NCBI GenBank assembly: GCA_015058655.1
Contig: SVBX01000012.1
Coordinates: 1 to 64,000, forward strand
Origin: Pseudoselenomonas ruminantium
GTDB taxonomy: Bacteria > Bacillota > Negativicutes > Selenomonadales > Selenomonadaceae
Length of the DNA stretch: 64,000 bases
Direction: 5' to 3'
The first letter of the stretch is position 1, and each line of letters opens with the position of its first letter. A program made the translations under genes and the position numbers. The notes below the pieces were generated by a model, which saw only the letters and a program-made list of their open reading frames with translations, did not search any database and had not been told where the DNA came from. Of the stretch, positions 19,394 through 29,060 are shown one piece after another.

Positions 19394-19476
19394 ATGCAAC
19401 AAAAAATAAAGCCGGGCGATCGCCCCTTCCACCGTCTTCGACGGTCCCCCTTCCCCGTTTCACGGGGCAGGCCTGC
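19394..19476. repeat. Cluster of small palindromes resembling one half of the 16-kb repeat
   Basis: Three short dyads follow each other: GGGCGATCGCCC, ACCGTC-TTC-GACGGT and CCCCGT-TTC-ACGGGG. The arrangement of a TTCG-loop palindrome followed by a CCCTTCCCC block parallels the right half of the element at 16011-16146. This suggests a degenerate relative. No protein is encoded. Confidence 0.4.
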
Positions 19477-19483
19477 CCCACAA

Positions 19484-19516
19484 AAAATCGGCAGCCTGTC
19501 ATTGACTGCCGATCTA
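19484..19516 (-). terminator. ilvD terminator
   Basis: The 8-bp stem ATCGGCAG / CTGCCGAT ends in TTTTTT on the minus strand. It lies about 15 bases past the ilvD stop. Confidence 0.88.
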
Positions 19517-19530
19517 TATAGCAAATTATT

Positions 19531-21183
19531 CTATTCTACTACTGCCCCAGTGCTGGCGGAGGTGGTGAGCTTAGCATAGCGCGCCAGATACCCGGTCTTG
19601 ATCTTGGGCTCCGGCTGCTTCCACTCATCCTTGCGCTTGGCCAGTTCTTCCTCGCTGACCTTCAGCTCCAGCTTGCGGTTGGGAATGTCAATGGAAATCA
19701 CATCCCCATCCTCAATGAGGGCAATGGGACCGCCTGCCATGGCTTCCGGGGAGATATGTCCGATGCAGGCTCCCTGGCTGGCGCCGCTGAAGCGTCCATC
19801 GGTAATGAGGCCTACCTTCAGCCCCATGCCGGTGATGACTGCCGTTGGATTCAGCATTTCCTGCATGCCAGGGCCGCCCTTGGGGCCTTCGTAGCGGATA
19901 ACCACCACATTGCCGTCCTTGATCTCGCCCTCCATGATGGCCTTGCAGGCGGATTCCTCGGAATTGTAGCACTTGGCGGTTCCCTCGTACACCAGCATAT
20001 CCTCTGCCACAGCAGAAGCCTTAACCACCGCATAATCCGGGGCCAGATTCCCCTGCAGGATGGCAATGCCGCCCTCCTTGCGATAGGGTTCTTCCACGGA
20101 ATGAATCACATTCCTGTCCAGCACCTTCGCGTTCTTGATGCGGTCTGCCACCGTACCAGTGACAGTGAGGGCATCTTCGTGGATAAGACCCTTCTTGGAG
20201 AGCTCATGCATGACGGCAGGAATGCCGCCTGCCTCATTGAGGTCGGTCATATGATGCTTGCCCGCCGGACTGAGCTTGGCGATATACGGAGTGCGGCGGC
20301 TGATTTCGTCAAAGAGGGGGGCGGGAATCTCAATGCCTGCCTCATGGGCGATAGCTGTCAAATGCAGCACCGTATTGGAAGAACCGCCTATGGCCATATC
20401 CACGGTAATGGCGTTCTCAAAAGCCTCCTTGGTCATAATATCGCGGGGGCAGACATTCTTCTTGATCATGTCCATCACCGCTGCCCCTGCCCGCTTAGCC
20501 AGCAGGCGGCGCTGCCCGCTATAGGCGGCAGGAATGGTGCCGTTGCCCGGCAGCCCCATGCCCAGCACTTCCGTAAGGCTGTTCATGGTATTGGCGGTGA
20601 AAAGACCGGCGCAGGAGCCACAGCCCGGGCAAGCATGGGCTTCCAGGTCTGCCATAGCTGCTTCATCCATCTCACCTGCAGCAAACTTGCCGGCAGCTTC
20701 AAAGGACTGGCTGACGCTGATATCCCTACCTTGATAGCGTCCCGGCAACATGGGGCCGCCAGATACCACCACAGCTGGAATGTTCAGACGGGCTGCTGCC
20801 ATGAGCATGCCCGGCACCACCTTGTCGCAGTTCGGTATCAGCACCAGACCATCAAAGCCGGAAGCCATAGCCACCGCCTCAATGGAGTCGGCAATAAGTT
20901 CACGGCTGGCCAGGGAATACTTCATGCCCGTATGCCCCATGGCAATGCCATCGCAGACGCCGATGGCGGGGAACTCCATAGGAGTGCCACCGGCAGCGGC
21001 CACGCCCAGTTTGGCTGCTTCGGTAATCTCCTTGAGACCCATATGGCCGGGAATCACCTCATTGAAAGAATTGCAGACACCAATGAGAGGCTTCTGCAAG
21101 TCCTCCGGGCCAAAGCCCAGAGCATTGAACAGGGAACGATGGGCACAACGGGTAGCGCCCTTCTTGACAACATCACTTCTCAT
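19531..21183 (-). CDS. ilvD: Dihydroxy-acid dehydratase
   Basis: The 550-aa iron-sulfur enzyme dehydrates 2,3-dihydroxy acids in isoleucine and valine synthesis. Cluster cysteines sit in [14 protein letters not shown] and [19 protein letters not shown]. The C-terminal GRFSGAS and GHISPEA motifs are typical. AGGAGA precedes ATG 21183. A small GC hairpin (AGCCCG/CGGGCT) lies in the leader, but no T-box or complete attenuator was recognised. Other ilv genes are not in the window. Confidence 0.97.
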   Translation of the reverse strand: MRSDVVKKGATRCAHRSLFNALGFGPEDLQKPLIGVCNSFNEVIPGHMGLKEITEAAKLGVAAAGGTPMEFPAIGVCDGIAMGHTGMKYSLASRELIADSIEAVAMASGFDGLVLIPNCDKVVPGMLMAAARLNIPAVVVSGGPMLPGRYQGRDISVSQSFEAAGKFAAGEMDEAAMADLEAHACPGCGSCAGLFTANTMNSLTEVLGMGLPGNGTIPAAYSGQRRLLAKRAGAAVMDMIKKNVCPRDIMTKEAFENAITVDMAIGGSSNTVLHLTAIAHEAGIEIPAPLFDEISRRTPYIAKLSPAGKHHMTDLNEAGGIPAVMHELSKKGLIHEDALTVTGTVADRIKNAKVLDRNVIHSVEEPYRKEGGIAILQGNLAPDYAVVKASAVAEDMLVYEGTAKCYNSEESACKAIMEGEIKDGNVVVIRYEGPKGGPGMQEMLNPTAVITGMGLKVGLITDGRFSGASQGACIGHISPEAMAGGPIALIEDGDVISIDIPNRKLELKVSEEELAKRKDEWKQPEPKIKTGYLARYAKLTTSASTGAVVE

Positions 21184-21296
21184 ATATCAGCTCTCCTAAC
21201 CTGGCAGCCCGAAAATCGGGCTTTAGTCTTCGTACACAAATGTGCAAGCACGATGTTACAAGTTTACAACTTTATGGGGAAAATTGCAAGAGCCAC

Positions 21297-21836
21297 TCAG
21301 AACTCTATGCCCTTCTGAGCCTTCACTCCCTGGTCATAAGGATGCTTCACCAGATGCATCTCCGTCACCAGGTCTGCCCGCTCAATCAAAGCATCGCAGG
21401 CATCCCGCCCTGTTAGCACCACATGGAGGTCAGCGGGCTTCTTGTCCAAGAGGGACATCATTTCCTCTTCTGTCACCAGCTCATACTTCACGGCATAATT
21501 CATCTCATCCAAAATGACCAGATCCCACTCACCGCCGGTCAAAGCTTCCTCGGCCTTCTCCAGTGCCTCATGGGCAGCGGCCTTATGCTCCTCCATGCTG
21601 ACCTTGCCCGTATTGGTGAAGCCCTTGCCGCACTGCTCTACCCGGATACGGCCCTCGGAGAGCTTGCCAAGTTCCTCGATGGTCTTCAGCTCCCCATAGT
21701 TCCAGCCACCCTTGATGAACTGCAAGATGAGCACTCGCAGGCCGTCCCCCCAGGCTCTCATGGCAAGGCCCAATGCCGCCGTAGTCTTGCCCTTGCCGTC
21801 ACCTGTATGCACCATTATCAAACCATGCTTTTCCAT
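21297..21836 (-). CDS. cobO: Cob(I)yrinic acid a,c-diamide adenosyltransferase (CobO/BtuR)
   Basis: The 179-aa protein has the CobA/CobO P-loop GDGKGKTTAALGLAMRA, FIKGGWNYGE, LDEMNYAV and VLTGRDA. It transfers adenosyl from ATP to cob(I)alamin precursors, giving the coenzyme B12 form. No other cobalamin gene is adjacent. AGAGGTG precedes ATG 21836. It diverges from the SGNH hydrolase gene. Confidence 0.95.
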   Translation of the reverse strand: MEKHGLIMVHTGDGKGKTTAALGLAMRAWGDGLRVLILQFIKGGWNYGELKTIEELGKLSEGRIRVEQCGKGFTNTGKVSMEEHKAAAHEALEKAEEALTGGEWDLVILDEMNYAVKYELVTEEEMMSLLDKKPADLHVVLTGRDACDALIERADLVTEMHLVKHPYDQGVKAQKGIEF

Positions 21837-21916
21837 TTCGCAACACCTCTGTTTTGTGATATACTATTATCTATTCCCTGCATTTCAGGGAAAATCCTTT
21901 TAGAATCGGTAGTTTT

Positions 21917-23539
21917 ATGAAGAAATTTTTTCTTTTTGCTGTCATTATATTATCATTTACGCTTATGTCCATCTTTGTAGCGGAAAAGACTGATGTCTTG
22001 GGGCTGCAACAGAAACCCTTGTCAGTTTCTTTCAAGGAAACTGACGGTCATCTGGTGCTGTCCTGGGAGCGCCTGCCTTATCCCTGCTTTTACCGCATAG
22101 AAACATATTCCAAGACCACAGGGCTGGTGGAAAATGAGCCTGACTTGCACTTTTTCCTGGGCGAATTCACCTTCAGTGACTCTTACGAGGTGCCTCGCTC
22201 TGCCATCCCCATGATCTACAGGGTGACAGCCTATGGCATGTTCGGACAGCTTACAGAGCCCTCTGCGCCCATCCCTAATCCCCACTATGCTGCCAGCAAG
22301 CAGGACAGCGCTCCCGTTTCCATTTTCCACTACACCAAAGACAAGCCTGCCAGCCTGATGCCTTTCTTAGTCTGGCATACGGTGCCTGATGCTGTGTGCT
22401 ACGAAGTAGAGTTGCTCTCTGCCCCTCCTGCCCAGGAAGGTGGCATAATCCACGACCCAGCCGCCCACCTCTACAGCACTCGCTCTATCTTTACCAATGG
22501 CTGGCAAGCAGACCTGCGCCCCTATGCCAGCAAGCAGGTAGTGTATTGGCGGGCCAGGGCCCTTGACCTACACCTGCAGCCCATAGGTGTCTTTTCCAAG
22601 GCAGAACCTATCTACATAGATGCCTCATTGCCAATGCCACAGGCACCGCTGCTCAACACCTTTGACCAGATGCCTGACTTTCATCAGCCCATCTATCCTG
22701 TGTACCAGTGGATTCCTCTTCACGATATCACACACTATGAGGTGGAGCTGATGACCTCCCCACCGGAGGAAGAAAACGGCACCATGCCAGATAAGGGAAG
22801 AGTCTGGAGCCGCATTGTGGACTCCGCCAGCACCTGTTATGACGAATATGCCCGCCCCTACGCCGGAGAATACTATTGGCGTGTGCGGGCATTGGATGCC
22901 AACAACAACATCATCGGCACCTGGTCCAAGACTGCGAAATTCACCATGCCACAAAGGGAAAAGCGTATTCAGACAGCCGTCCTGGGAGACAGCATCACCC
23001 ACGGGGGCGGAGCTATCTCCTACTCCCCCGCCTCTCTGGAGTACAGCTACACCACCTATCTGGACTTCCCTTGCTTGAACCTTGGCAGGAGCGGCGACAC
23101 CTCCACCATGACGAAAGACCGCTTTGATACTGATGTGCTGCCCCTCCATCCCCTAAATCTCTTGATACTCACCGGCTCCAACAGCCTTCGCGCCCCGGAA
23201 ATCCCGCCCCAGGACATCATAAATGACCTGGAGGAAATCAAGAGGAAGTGTATAGCCCACGACATCAGGCCCATCTTCCTGACCCTGATGCCTATCAACC
23301 CCGGCAACATCAAGTACGCCTTCCACACAGACACTGACCCTCTGTGGCGACAAAAGCTGAATCAAGTCAATGGCTGGATTCGCCAGCAAAAGTATTTCAT
23401 AGACCTGGAGCCATACTTCTACGACCAAGCAGGCCAGCAGATGGACACCGGCTTTGCCATCGACGGACTGCACCCGGATATACGGGGGAAGATGCTGATG
23501 GGGGAGATTATCAACGCCCATAGGAAATTATTACGCTAA
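21917..23539 (+). CDS. Exported SGNH/GDSL hydrolase with FN3-like N-terminal repeats
   Basis: The 540-aa protein starts with a membrane/signal segment (about 1-22). Two clear tandem beta modules follow (about 145-235 and 255-345), sharing YEVEL, PP, YWRxRALD and a G-x-x-SK end. A more divergent first module lies at 35-120. The C-terminal domain is an SGNH hydrolase: block I LGDSITHG near 355, block III TGSNSL (GxN) near 420, block V DGLHPD near 515 with the Asp-His pair. It probably de-esterifies a surface or extracellular glycan or lipid; the substrate is unknown. Its 3' end meets the Tad operon across a shared terminator. Confidence 0.82.
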   Translation: MKKFFLFAVIILSFTLMSIFVAEKTDVLGLQQKPLSVSFKETDGHLVLSWERLPYPCFYRIETYSKTTGLVENEPDLHFFLGEFTFSDSYEVPRSAIPMIYRVTAYGMFGQLTEPSAPIPNPHYAASKQDSAPVSIFHYTKDKPASLMPFLVWHTVPDAVCYEVELLSAPPAQEGGIIHDPAAHLYSTRSIFTNGWQADLRPYASKQVVYWRARALDLHLQPIGVFSKAEPIYIDASLPMPQAPLLNTFDQMPDFHQPIYPVYQWIPLHDITHYEVELMTSPPEEENGTMPDKGRVWSRIVDSASTCYDEYARPYAGEYYWRVRALDANNNIIGTWSKTAKFTMPQREKRIQTAVLGDSITHGGGAISYSPASLEYSYTTYLDFPCLNLGRSGDTSTMTKDRFDTDVLPLHPLNLLILTGSNSLRAPEIPPQDIINDLEEIKRKCIAHDIRPIFLTLMPINPGNIKYAFHTDTDPLWRQKLNQVNGWIRQQKYFIDLEPYFYDQAGQQMDTGFAIDGLHPDIRGKMLMGEIINAHRKLLR

Positions 23540-23540
23540 C

Positions 23541-23570
23541 AAAAAAACGCACCGTAAGGGTGCGTTTTTT
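23541..23570. terminator. Bidirectional terminator between the SGNH gene and the Tad operon
   Basis: AAAAAACGCACC / GGTGCGTTTTTT with loop GTAA gives a GC stem flanked by A- and T-runs, so it works for both convergent units. Confidence 0.92.
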
Positions 23571-23572
23571 CG

Positions 23573-25282
23573 TTAGATGGTTATACGGGCACGACTTGTA
23601 ATGTATATAACATCCTTCTCTGGTTTTTTGTAAATAGTCAATTTCACTACATCAAAATCATCATACTTTGCATCACTCAGGTCCAATCTGTCATAGAACG
23701 CCTGCAGTGTTGCATTGGTTTCATTATTCTGTCGTGATGGCATCTCAGCTGTTAAGTCTTCACCATCTGGCCCTATGATGCGCTGTGCGATAATGTAACC
23801 GTTAAACTCATGTCCGTTGCCCTTCACCTGTACAGGACTATTGGGAGCATAAATAATGCCCCTAAAATCAGCATTCAGCTCCAACACAACTGTATTTGAC
23901 TTTCGGCCAACTCCATGATTGCCGTCTGCATCCATAGGCCCCTCATAGAAGAATACCATCGGCCGATATATATATTCATCATTTACTTTTGCAGTATTTT
24001 TTACATTGATATTTATAGAAATGTCGCGAACAGAGTTAGTAACACCACCAGAAGCAGAATTAGTAGCTCTACCATTGTCACTGGAATTGAATTCTTCACT
24101 TTCAATCCTCACGAAAAGCGGGTCTTGACGATTACGCTTATCGTCATTGTATACGAAAGAAACCTTACTTTCTGGCAAACTGTCTACCTGCCTTACAGGA
24201 TATGCTACATTTACATTTATCGCATCTTCAATAGTAGAGGTAAGCATTTTCAAAGCATCCTCTATATGCTCATAGTTGGCATAATTACCCCCCGTTTTAG
24301 CATCAAGTGTTTGACGGCTATAACCATCAACTGCTGCTGCATAATTTCGTATGAATTGATCCAATGTAATGGTATCATAATTTAGTGTGTCGTTATTTTT
24401 AGGTATATCTAACCATACTTTCGCTTTTTTTTCAGAAGACGAAAAATCATAGAATAACTCACTTATCTCGTCATAACTCTTACCTCTAAAATCAGAAATA
24501 TCCCAAGTATCTGCAAATGCGCTTTTAGCCGAGATGTCCTGCCTAAGATTAATAAAGACATCCTTTCTTTCCGCAACAATTTCATTCATGTTAAAGACTT
24601 CACTACGAGTTTTTTCTTCAGCTCCAAAATTATAGGCAACACCAGGATTAGTAAAACTTAGTTGCTGTGCTGTAGCAAAATCTCCCCCTGCATGTTTTTG
24701 CCATTCGTAAAAGTTAGCAGCTGTTTCCTTATGCAAAATATCATATGTCATTTTGTCGAGGTCTAAACCATCATTTATCTTAGCCTTAGCCCAGGCCTTA
24801 GCTGCCACCTTCATATTCCAGTCATCTGGGATAAGGCTCTGAGGAAGGAACAGTTGTGCGAAGACCATCTTCACTTCATCGGTCAGTTCCACCATATAGT
24901 AATAAGTGTCAACATTGACCTTGGGGTCATTACCCTCCTTGGTCATGCGAAGTTTCGTATTGGATTCATTGGCACTTGCCGTCCCTGTATCTTTGACCAA
25001 AACAACATTCGCTGCATTTTTAGCCACAACCAGTTTATCAGCTTCACCAGTCGTCAAAAAACCGGAAGGGATAGTGTCTACCAGATGAGCAGAGCTGCTT
25101 CTCGCTGCTGCGGAAACCCCGGCCAGGGCTGCAGCATCTGCGGCGTTTTGAAGCTGCAATTTATGCAGGTACGCCCGTCCGAAGTCTATCGCCATGCCAC
25201 TGAAGAACACCACTATGGGCAGCATAAGGGCCATAAAGACCAGGACGGCCCCCTTCTGTGAACTGTTTCCCAGTCTTCTCAT
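23573..25282 (-). CDS. tadG: TadG-like pilus-associated protein
   Basis: The 569-aa protein has the TadG/TadE N-terminus: QKGAVLVFMALMLPIVVFFSGMAIDFGRAY, hence a cleavable or anchoring helix, then LQNAADAAALAG. The long C-terminal region is poorly conserved and ends in strand-rich sequence (VKLTIYKKP, VIYITSRARITI). It is the last gene of the Tad operon. It is visibly more AT-rich than the motor genes, suggesting rapid divergence or exchange. A minor-pilin or tip role is inferred from family and position. Confidence 0.75.
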   Translation of the reverse strand: MRRLGNSSQKGAVLVFMALMLPIVVFFSGMAIDFGRAYLHKLQLQNAADAAALAGVSAAARSSSAHLVDTIPSGFLTTGEADKLVVAKNAANVVLVKDTGTASANESNTKLRMTKEGNDPKVNVDTYYYMVELTDEVKMVFAQLFLPQSLIPDDWNMKVAAKAWAKAKINDGLDLDKMTYDILHKETAANFYEWQKHAGGDFATAQQLSFTNPGVAYNFGAEEKTRSEVFNMNEIVAERKDVFINLRQDISAKSAFADTWDISDFRGKSYDEISELFYDFSSSEKKAKVWLDIPKNNDTLNYDTITLDQFIRNYAAAVDGYSRQTLDAKTGGNYANYEHIEDALKMLTSTIEDAINVNVAYPVRQVDSLPESKVSFVYNDDKRNRQDPLFVRIESEEFNSSDNGRATNSASGGVTNSVRDISININVKNTAKVNDEYIYRPMVFFYEGPMDADGNHGVGRKSNTVVLELNADFRGIIYAPNSPVQVKGNGHEFNGYIIAQRIIGPDGEDLTAEMPSRQNNETNATLQAFYDRLDLSDAKYDDFDVVKLTIYKKPEKDVIYITSRARITI

Positions 25283-25296
25283 TACTCACACCTCCC

Positions 25297-26088
25297 TCAT
25301 TTGCTTACAACAACATCAGTCAACCCCTCACAATTTGTACGCTTCCATGCTCCAGAATCTCCATTTTCTTGATAGCTCCTGCTCATACTTAACTTAACAG
25401 ATGTTACATTACCACCGCTATCAAAAGTAAAAGCAGCCCACAATGTAGCTGACTGTTCTCCCTTTGTTAAATGTGCTTGCGGTCTGGGATCTATGGCATC
25501 ATTCGAATAAAAGAAGCGATTAGAAACAATCTCGCTTTTATTACCTTTATAGGGCTCCGTATTTTTATCATAATTACCTTGCAGCCACTGTATCGCTTGC
25601 TGATTACTAAGGTATCCCGCACCATTGTTACGGAGCTTGACCTTCAATGCTTCACCATTATCACCTGCATTTTCAATGCAGTAGTCAAACAAGGCTACAC
25701 CAGGCTTACTGCCATCTGTACCTGTCCAGCGAGACTCTTTAGTTCCAGGAAACAGATTCGCAATATCACTTTTGTTCAATGTCAGCAGAAACTCTCCCAG
25801 AGCAGTTATGGTAGCCTTGTCAGCAGCAATACGCTCTGCATTCTTTATTTTTTTCAAATCAGAAGTAGACATATGGCTATACGCATCTTCAATTTCCGCC
25901 CGGGAAAGTTTTGTTCCCATGGAACCTGCCATCTTTTGGTAGGCGCCTCCTGCACTATCCCTGATCCCATCCCAGTTGATAGCCAGGAACACCACTACTG
26001 CAAAGCACATCAACAATGCCAGCTCCACCATGCTTTGCCCATTTTCACGGCTTAGAAACTGCCGCACTTTTCGACCAATGTATAACAT
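25297..26088 (-). CDS. TadE/Flp-like pseudopilin
   Basis: The 263-aa protein has a type IV-pilin-like N-terminus. A short basic leader is followed by ENGQSMVELALLMCFAVVVFL, with Glu five residues into the hydrophobic helix, as in substrates of TadV. The rest is about 220 residues of soluble, unrecognised domain ending CEGLTDVVVSK. Prepilin cleavage before the helix is likely. It sits between tadC and tadG and is AT-rich like tadG. ATG 26088 follows AAGGAGGTG; the upstream GTG lies within that ribosome site. Confidence 0.7.
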   Translation of the reverse strand: MLYIGRKVRQFLSRENGQSMVELALLMCFAVVVFLAINWDGIRDSAGGAYQKMAGSMGTKLSRAEIEDAYSHMSTSDLKKIKNAERIAADKATITALGEFLLTLNKSDIANLFPGTKESRWTGTDGSKPGVALFDYCIENAGDNGEALKVKLRNNGAGYLSNQQAIQWLQGNYDKNTEPYKGNKSEIVSNRFFYSNDAIDPRPQAHLTKGEQSATLWAAFTFDSGGNVTSVKLSMSRSYQENGDSGAWKRTNCEGLTDVVVSK

Positions 26089-26106
26089 GCCCTGCACCTC
26101 CTTCGC

Positions 26107-27087
26107 TTATTTTCCCAGGGACTTCAACAAGGATAAAGCCGCCGGGAAAACTACCATCACGAAAATCGAGGGGAAAATAAAGAATACCATAGGGAAAATT
26201 ATCTTGATAGGCGCCTGCATAGCTGCCGTCCTCACTGCCTGGCGGTGACGGTCGCGCATATTGTCTGCCTGGGTCTTGAGAGTTTTTGACATGCTGGTGC
26301 CAAGATGCTCAGCCTGTATCACCGAAGAGGTGAAAAGGTATATTTCCTCCAAATCGCACCTTTTGGCAAGCTGCGTCAAGGTACGCTGACGGGTCATGCC
26401 CAGGCTCATGTCACGGAGCATGCGGCGGAACTCGTCAATCAGAGGGCCTTTCATGCGGCTGGCGATTTTTGCCACAGCGCCATCAAAGGAAAGGCCTGCC
26501 TGCACGCTGACGCAGAGGAAATCCAGGAACTCCGGCAACTGACGCCGAAGCTGGGCCTTTCTCTGCCTGATGGCTGACTGGAGCGCCATGAAAGGCACCA
26601 CAGCTCCGGCGGTGACTCCCAAAGCCAGCAAAGCAACTTGCTGTGAGAATTGCAAATCGGATTTATAAACAATCAGCATAGCCAGCAAAAATCCCAAGGA
26701 AACGGAGATTACCCAGCCAGCAGCCAGGCGCTTCACGCTCCATTGCTCCTGCACCCCCAGTCGAAAGAGCATCTGCTCCATCATATTCCTGAGTTCTTGG
26801 GGGGCAAACTGCATAAGCCTGGCTTCAAAGCCCGATATGATAGGCTGGATAACGCGCTCTTTGAAAGACATCTCCGCCATGGTGCGGTGATCTACCGTGG
26901 TATTGTCAACCGCTACCAGACGCTGTTTAGCAGCCTTTTGGGCTTCATGCCGTTCCTTCTCGGCTTCGGCAATCATCTGCCCCATGCGGCGTTGTATGTG
27001 CGTCTGTGGCATACGCACAGCATACATTATCAAGATTACCGTGAGCATAAAAAGCACACTTACAAAAAAAGCCACCAAAATAACCAT
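26107..27087 (-). CDS. tadC: Tad pilus inner-membrane platform protein TadC
   Basis: The 326-aa protein has a T2SF-type domain with four membrane helices. The conserved LPEFLDFLCVSVQAGLSFDGAV and the C-terminal run IFPMVFFIFPSIFVMVVFPA are typical of TadC. With TadB it forms the platform on which the TadA ATPase acts. Its ATG overlaps the tadA stop by one base (TAATG), so translation is coupled. Confidence 0.92.
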   Translation of the reverse strand: MVILVAFFVSVLFMLTVILIMYAVRMPQTHIQRRMGQMIAEAEKERHEAQKAAKQRLVAVDNTTVDHRTMAEMSFKERVIQPIISGFEARLMQFAPQELRNMMEQMLFRLGVQEQWSVKRLAAGWVISVSLGFLLAMLIVYKSDLQFSQQVALLALGVTAGAVVPFMALQSAIRQRKAQLRRQLPEFLDFLCVSVQAGLSFDGAVAKIASRMKGPLIDEFRRMLRDMSLGMTRQRTLTQLAKRCDLEEIYLFTSSVIQAEHLGTSMSKTLKTQADNMRDRHRQAVRTAAMQAPIKIIFPMVFFIFPSIFVMVVFPAALSLLKSLGK

Positions 27088-28613
27088 TATTTCCTGCCCC
27101 CTTTGCCTGTTCCGCCGAACATATTATAGGGAAGCTCCACACCATTCATGCGGAATTTGTCCATAAAGGCAGGCTGCAATCCCGTAGACTCGAAATGTCC
27201 CACAGACTTGCCATTGTCGTCAATGTAATCCTGCACATAGCGGAAGAGATCCTGAAGGATAATGGTGTCCCCCTCCATGCCCTGTACCTCTGTGATATGG
27301 GTAATCTTGCGGCTGCCATCCTTGATGCGGGATTGCTGCAGGATAAGGTCAATAGCTGAAGAAACCTGGGTACGCACAGCTCGCACGGGCAGTTCCATAC
27401 CTGCCATAAGGGTCATAGTTTCCAAGCGTGAAAGCACATCACGGGGGCTGTTGGCATGGGCGGTAGTAAGGGAGCCATCATGTCCAGTATTCATGGCCTG
27501 AAGCATATCCAAAGCCTCGCCGGTACGAACCTCACCCACTATGATTCTATCCGGACGCATGCGCAGGGCATTTCTCACCAAATCTCGGATAGTCACCGCA
27601 CCTGTGCCCTCAATATTGGCAGGACGGGCCTCCAAGGTCACCACATGGCGCTGCTGGAGCCGCAGCTCTGCCGCATCCTCGATAGTGACAATGCGCTCTG
27701 TAGCGGGGATGAAGGAGGACAGAACATTCAGCGTGGTGGTCTTGCCGGAGCCGGTACCGCCTGATACCAAAATATTCAGCCTAGCCTTTACGCAAGCCTC
27801 CAAAAAGGCCGCCATATTTTCATCCAGAGTACCGAACCTCACCAAATCCTCTACCCCCAGGGCCTTCTTGGAGAACTTACGGATGGTAACTACAGGCCCC
27901 ACCAGGGAAAGGGGCGGGATGATGATATTCACGCGGGAACCATCGGAGAGACGGGCATCTACCAAGGGCGAGGATTCATCTACACGCCGCCCCAAAGGTG
28001 CCAGGATGCGCTCGATGATGCTCATAAGGTGGGCATCATCTGAGAAACGGGTATCTGAGAGAAGCAGCTTGCCCTCCCGCTCCACGAATACATCCTTGGG
28101 CCCATTCACCATGATTTCTGTGATAGTCGGGTCTTTCAACAGGGGTTCCAAGGGGCCAAGGCCCAGCATCTCATCGCAGATATCATCCACCAGAGACAGA
28201 CGCTCTGCCCTGGACAGGGAGTAGGAATTGTTGGCCATTTCTTTCTCGAAATAAGAAGAAATAAGGGCCTTGATCTGCTCTCTGGCCGACTCGCCTTGGG
28301 CCAGCAGCATTTGCTCCGTCACCGTCATTTCGTCCACAATCCGGCGGTGAATAGCCAATCTCAGTTCCTGTATCTGGTCAAGCTCCACAACCGCAGTGCG
28401 CCGACCTGCAAAGGCAGAGGCCATCTGGGTATGGTGATGCTGTTTGGGAGCTTCAACACGGGAATAGACTCCCTGCATATCTCCGTCACGGCCCTGTGGC
28501 GAACGGGGAACAGAGCTTTTATCAGCAGGTTGCCGCCAATCTTCCGGCTTTTGTTGCTCTACTTCCTTGATAGCATGTTCTTTTGTCTTGCCCAAACGCT
28601 CTAAGAGTGACAT
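27087..28613 (-). CDS. tadA: Tad pilus assembly ATPase TadA/CpaF
   Basis: The 508-aa secretion ATPase has an N-terminal variable segment (about 1-90, with an HHH stretch), an all-helical/N2 domain with GPLEPLL and ITEIMVNG, and the RecA-like motor with Walker A GGTGSGKTTTLN near 290. Asp box, His box (TAHANSP) and the Walker B-like IIVGEVRTGEALDML follow. It powers extension (and in Tad systems also retraction) of Flp pili. GAGGGG precedes ATG 28613. It lies downstream of flp and tadE, not between cpaE and tadB as is usual. Confidence 0.95.
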   Translation of the reverse strand: MSLLERLGKTKEHAIKEVEQQKPEDWRQPADKSSVPRSPQGRDGDMQGVYSRVEAPKQHHHTQMASAFAGRRTAVVELDQIQELRLAIHRRIVDEMTVTEQMLLAQGESAREQIKALISSYFEKEMANNSYSLSRAERLSLVDDICDEMLGLGPLEPLLKDPTITEIMVNGPKDVFVEREGKLLLSDTRFSDDAHLMSIIERILAPLGRRVDESSPLVDARLSDGSRVNIIIPPLSLVGPVVTIRKFSKKALGVEDLVRFGTLDENMAAFLEACVKARLNILVSGGTGSGKTTTLNVLSSFIPATERIVTIEDAAELRLQQRHVVTLEARPANIEGTGAVTIRDLVRNALRMRPDRIIVGEVRTGEALDMLQAMNTGHDGSLTTAHANSPRDVLSRLETMTLMAGMELPVRAVRTQVSSAIDLILQQSRIKDGSRKITHITEVQGMEGDTIILQDLFRYVQDYIDDNGKSVGHFESTGLQPAFMDKFRMNGVELPYNMFGGTGKGGRK

Positions 28614-28665
28614 TGACTTCCCCTCACTTCTCCCGATTTATATGGCGTTACCGCGATAGCTGTTT

Positions 28666-29046
28666 TTAATATTCCATAGGCATAGTGCATTGCAAATCCT
28701 TCATGGGCAAAAAATTTATGCCATATTCGTTGGTAAAGGTTACCCGCACCTGCGCAAAATCACCATTAGCCTCATGGATAATTTCCGCATGGAATTTCCC
28801 CGTGTAAAGTTTCGTCAGTGGGGTAAAATAAGAGACATTGCCATTATTTATCCTGTTCGTGAGACTTTCACGCTTTGCGTCATCCGTCTGCACAGAAAGC
28901 TCTCTGGCTGCCTGCCGCACTGCATTGCCATACTGCAGGTAATCCGAATAGGCAAAACCACCGTATATCATGCCCACAATCAAGAAGAGGAATAACGGTA
29001 TCACCAAGGCAAACTCCACCGCAGACTGTCCCTTCTGTCCTTTCAC
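28666..29046 (-). CDS. tadE: TadE-like minor pilin
   Basis: The 126-aa protein starts MKGQKGQSAVEFALVIPLFL, the classic TadE prepilin motif with Glu5, followed by one helix and a small soluble domain ending KDLQCTMPMEY. It is likely processed by TadV. The start is GTG 29046 with GGGAGGTGAGG upstream. It stands just behind the strong terminator at 29061-29105, so only read-through from flp reaches it. Confidence 0.88.
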   Translation of the reverse strand: MKGQKGQSAVEFALVIPLFLFLIVGMIYGGFAYSDYLQYGNAVRQAARELSVQTDDAKRESLTNRINNGNVSYFTPLTKLYTGKFHAEIIHEANGDFAQVRVTFTNEYGINFLPMKDLQCTMPMEY

Positions 29047-29060
29047 AACCTCACCTCCCG

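Noticed and set aside
19756-21318. 520-codon plus-strand open frame opposite ilvD
   Set aside because: ilvD has all its catalytic motifs and a good start; the opposite frame has no recognisable domain.
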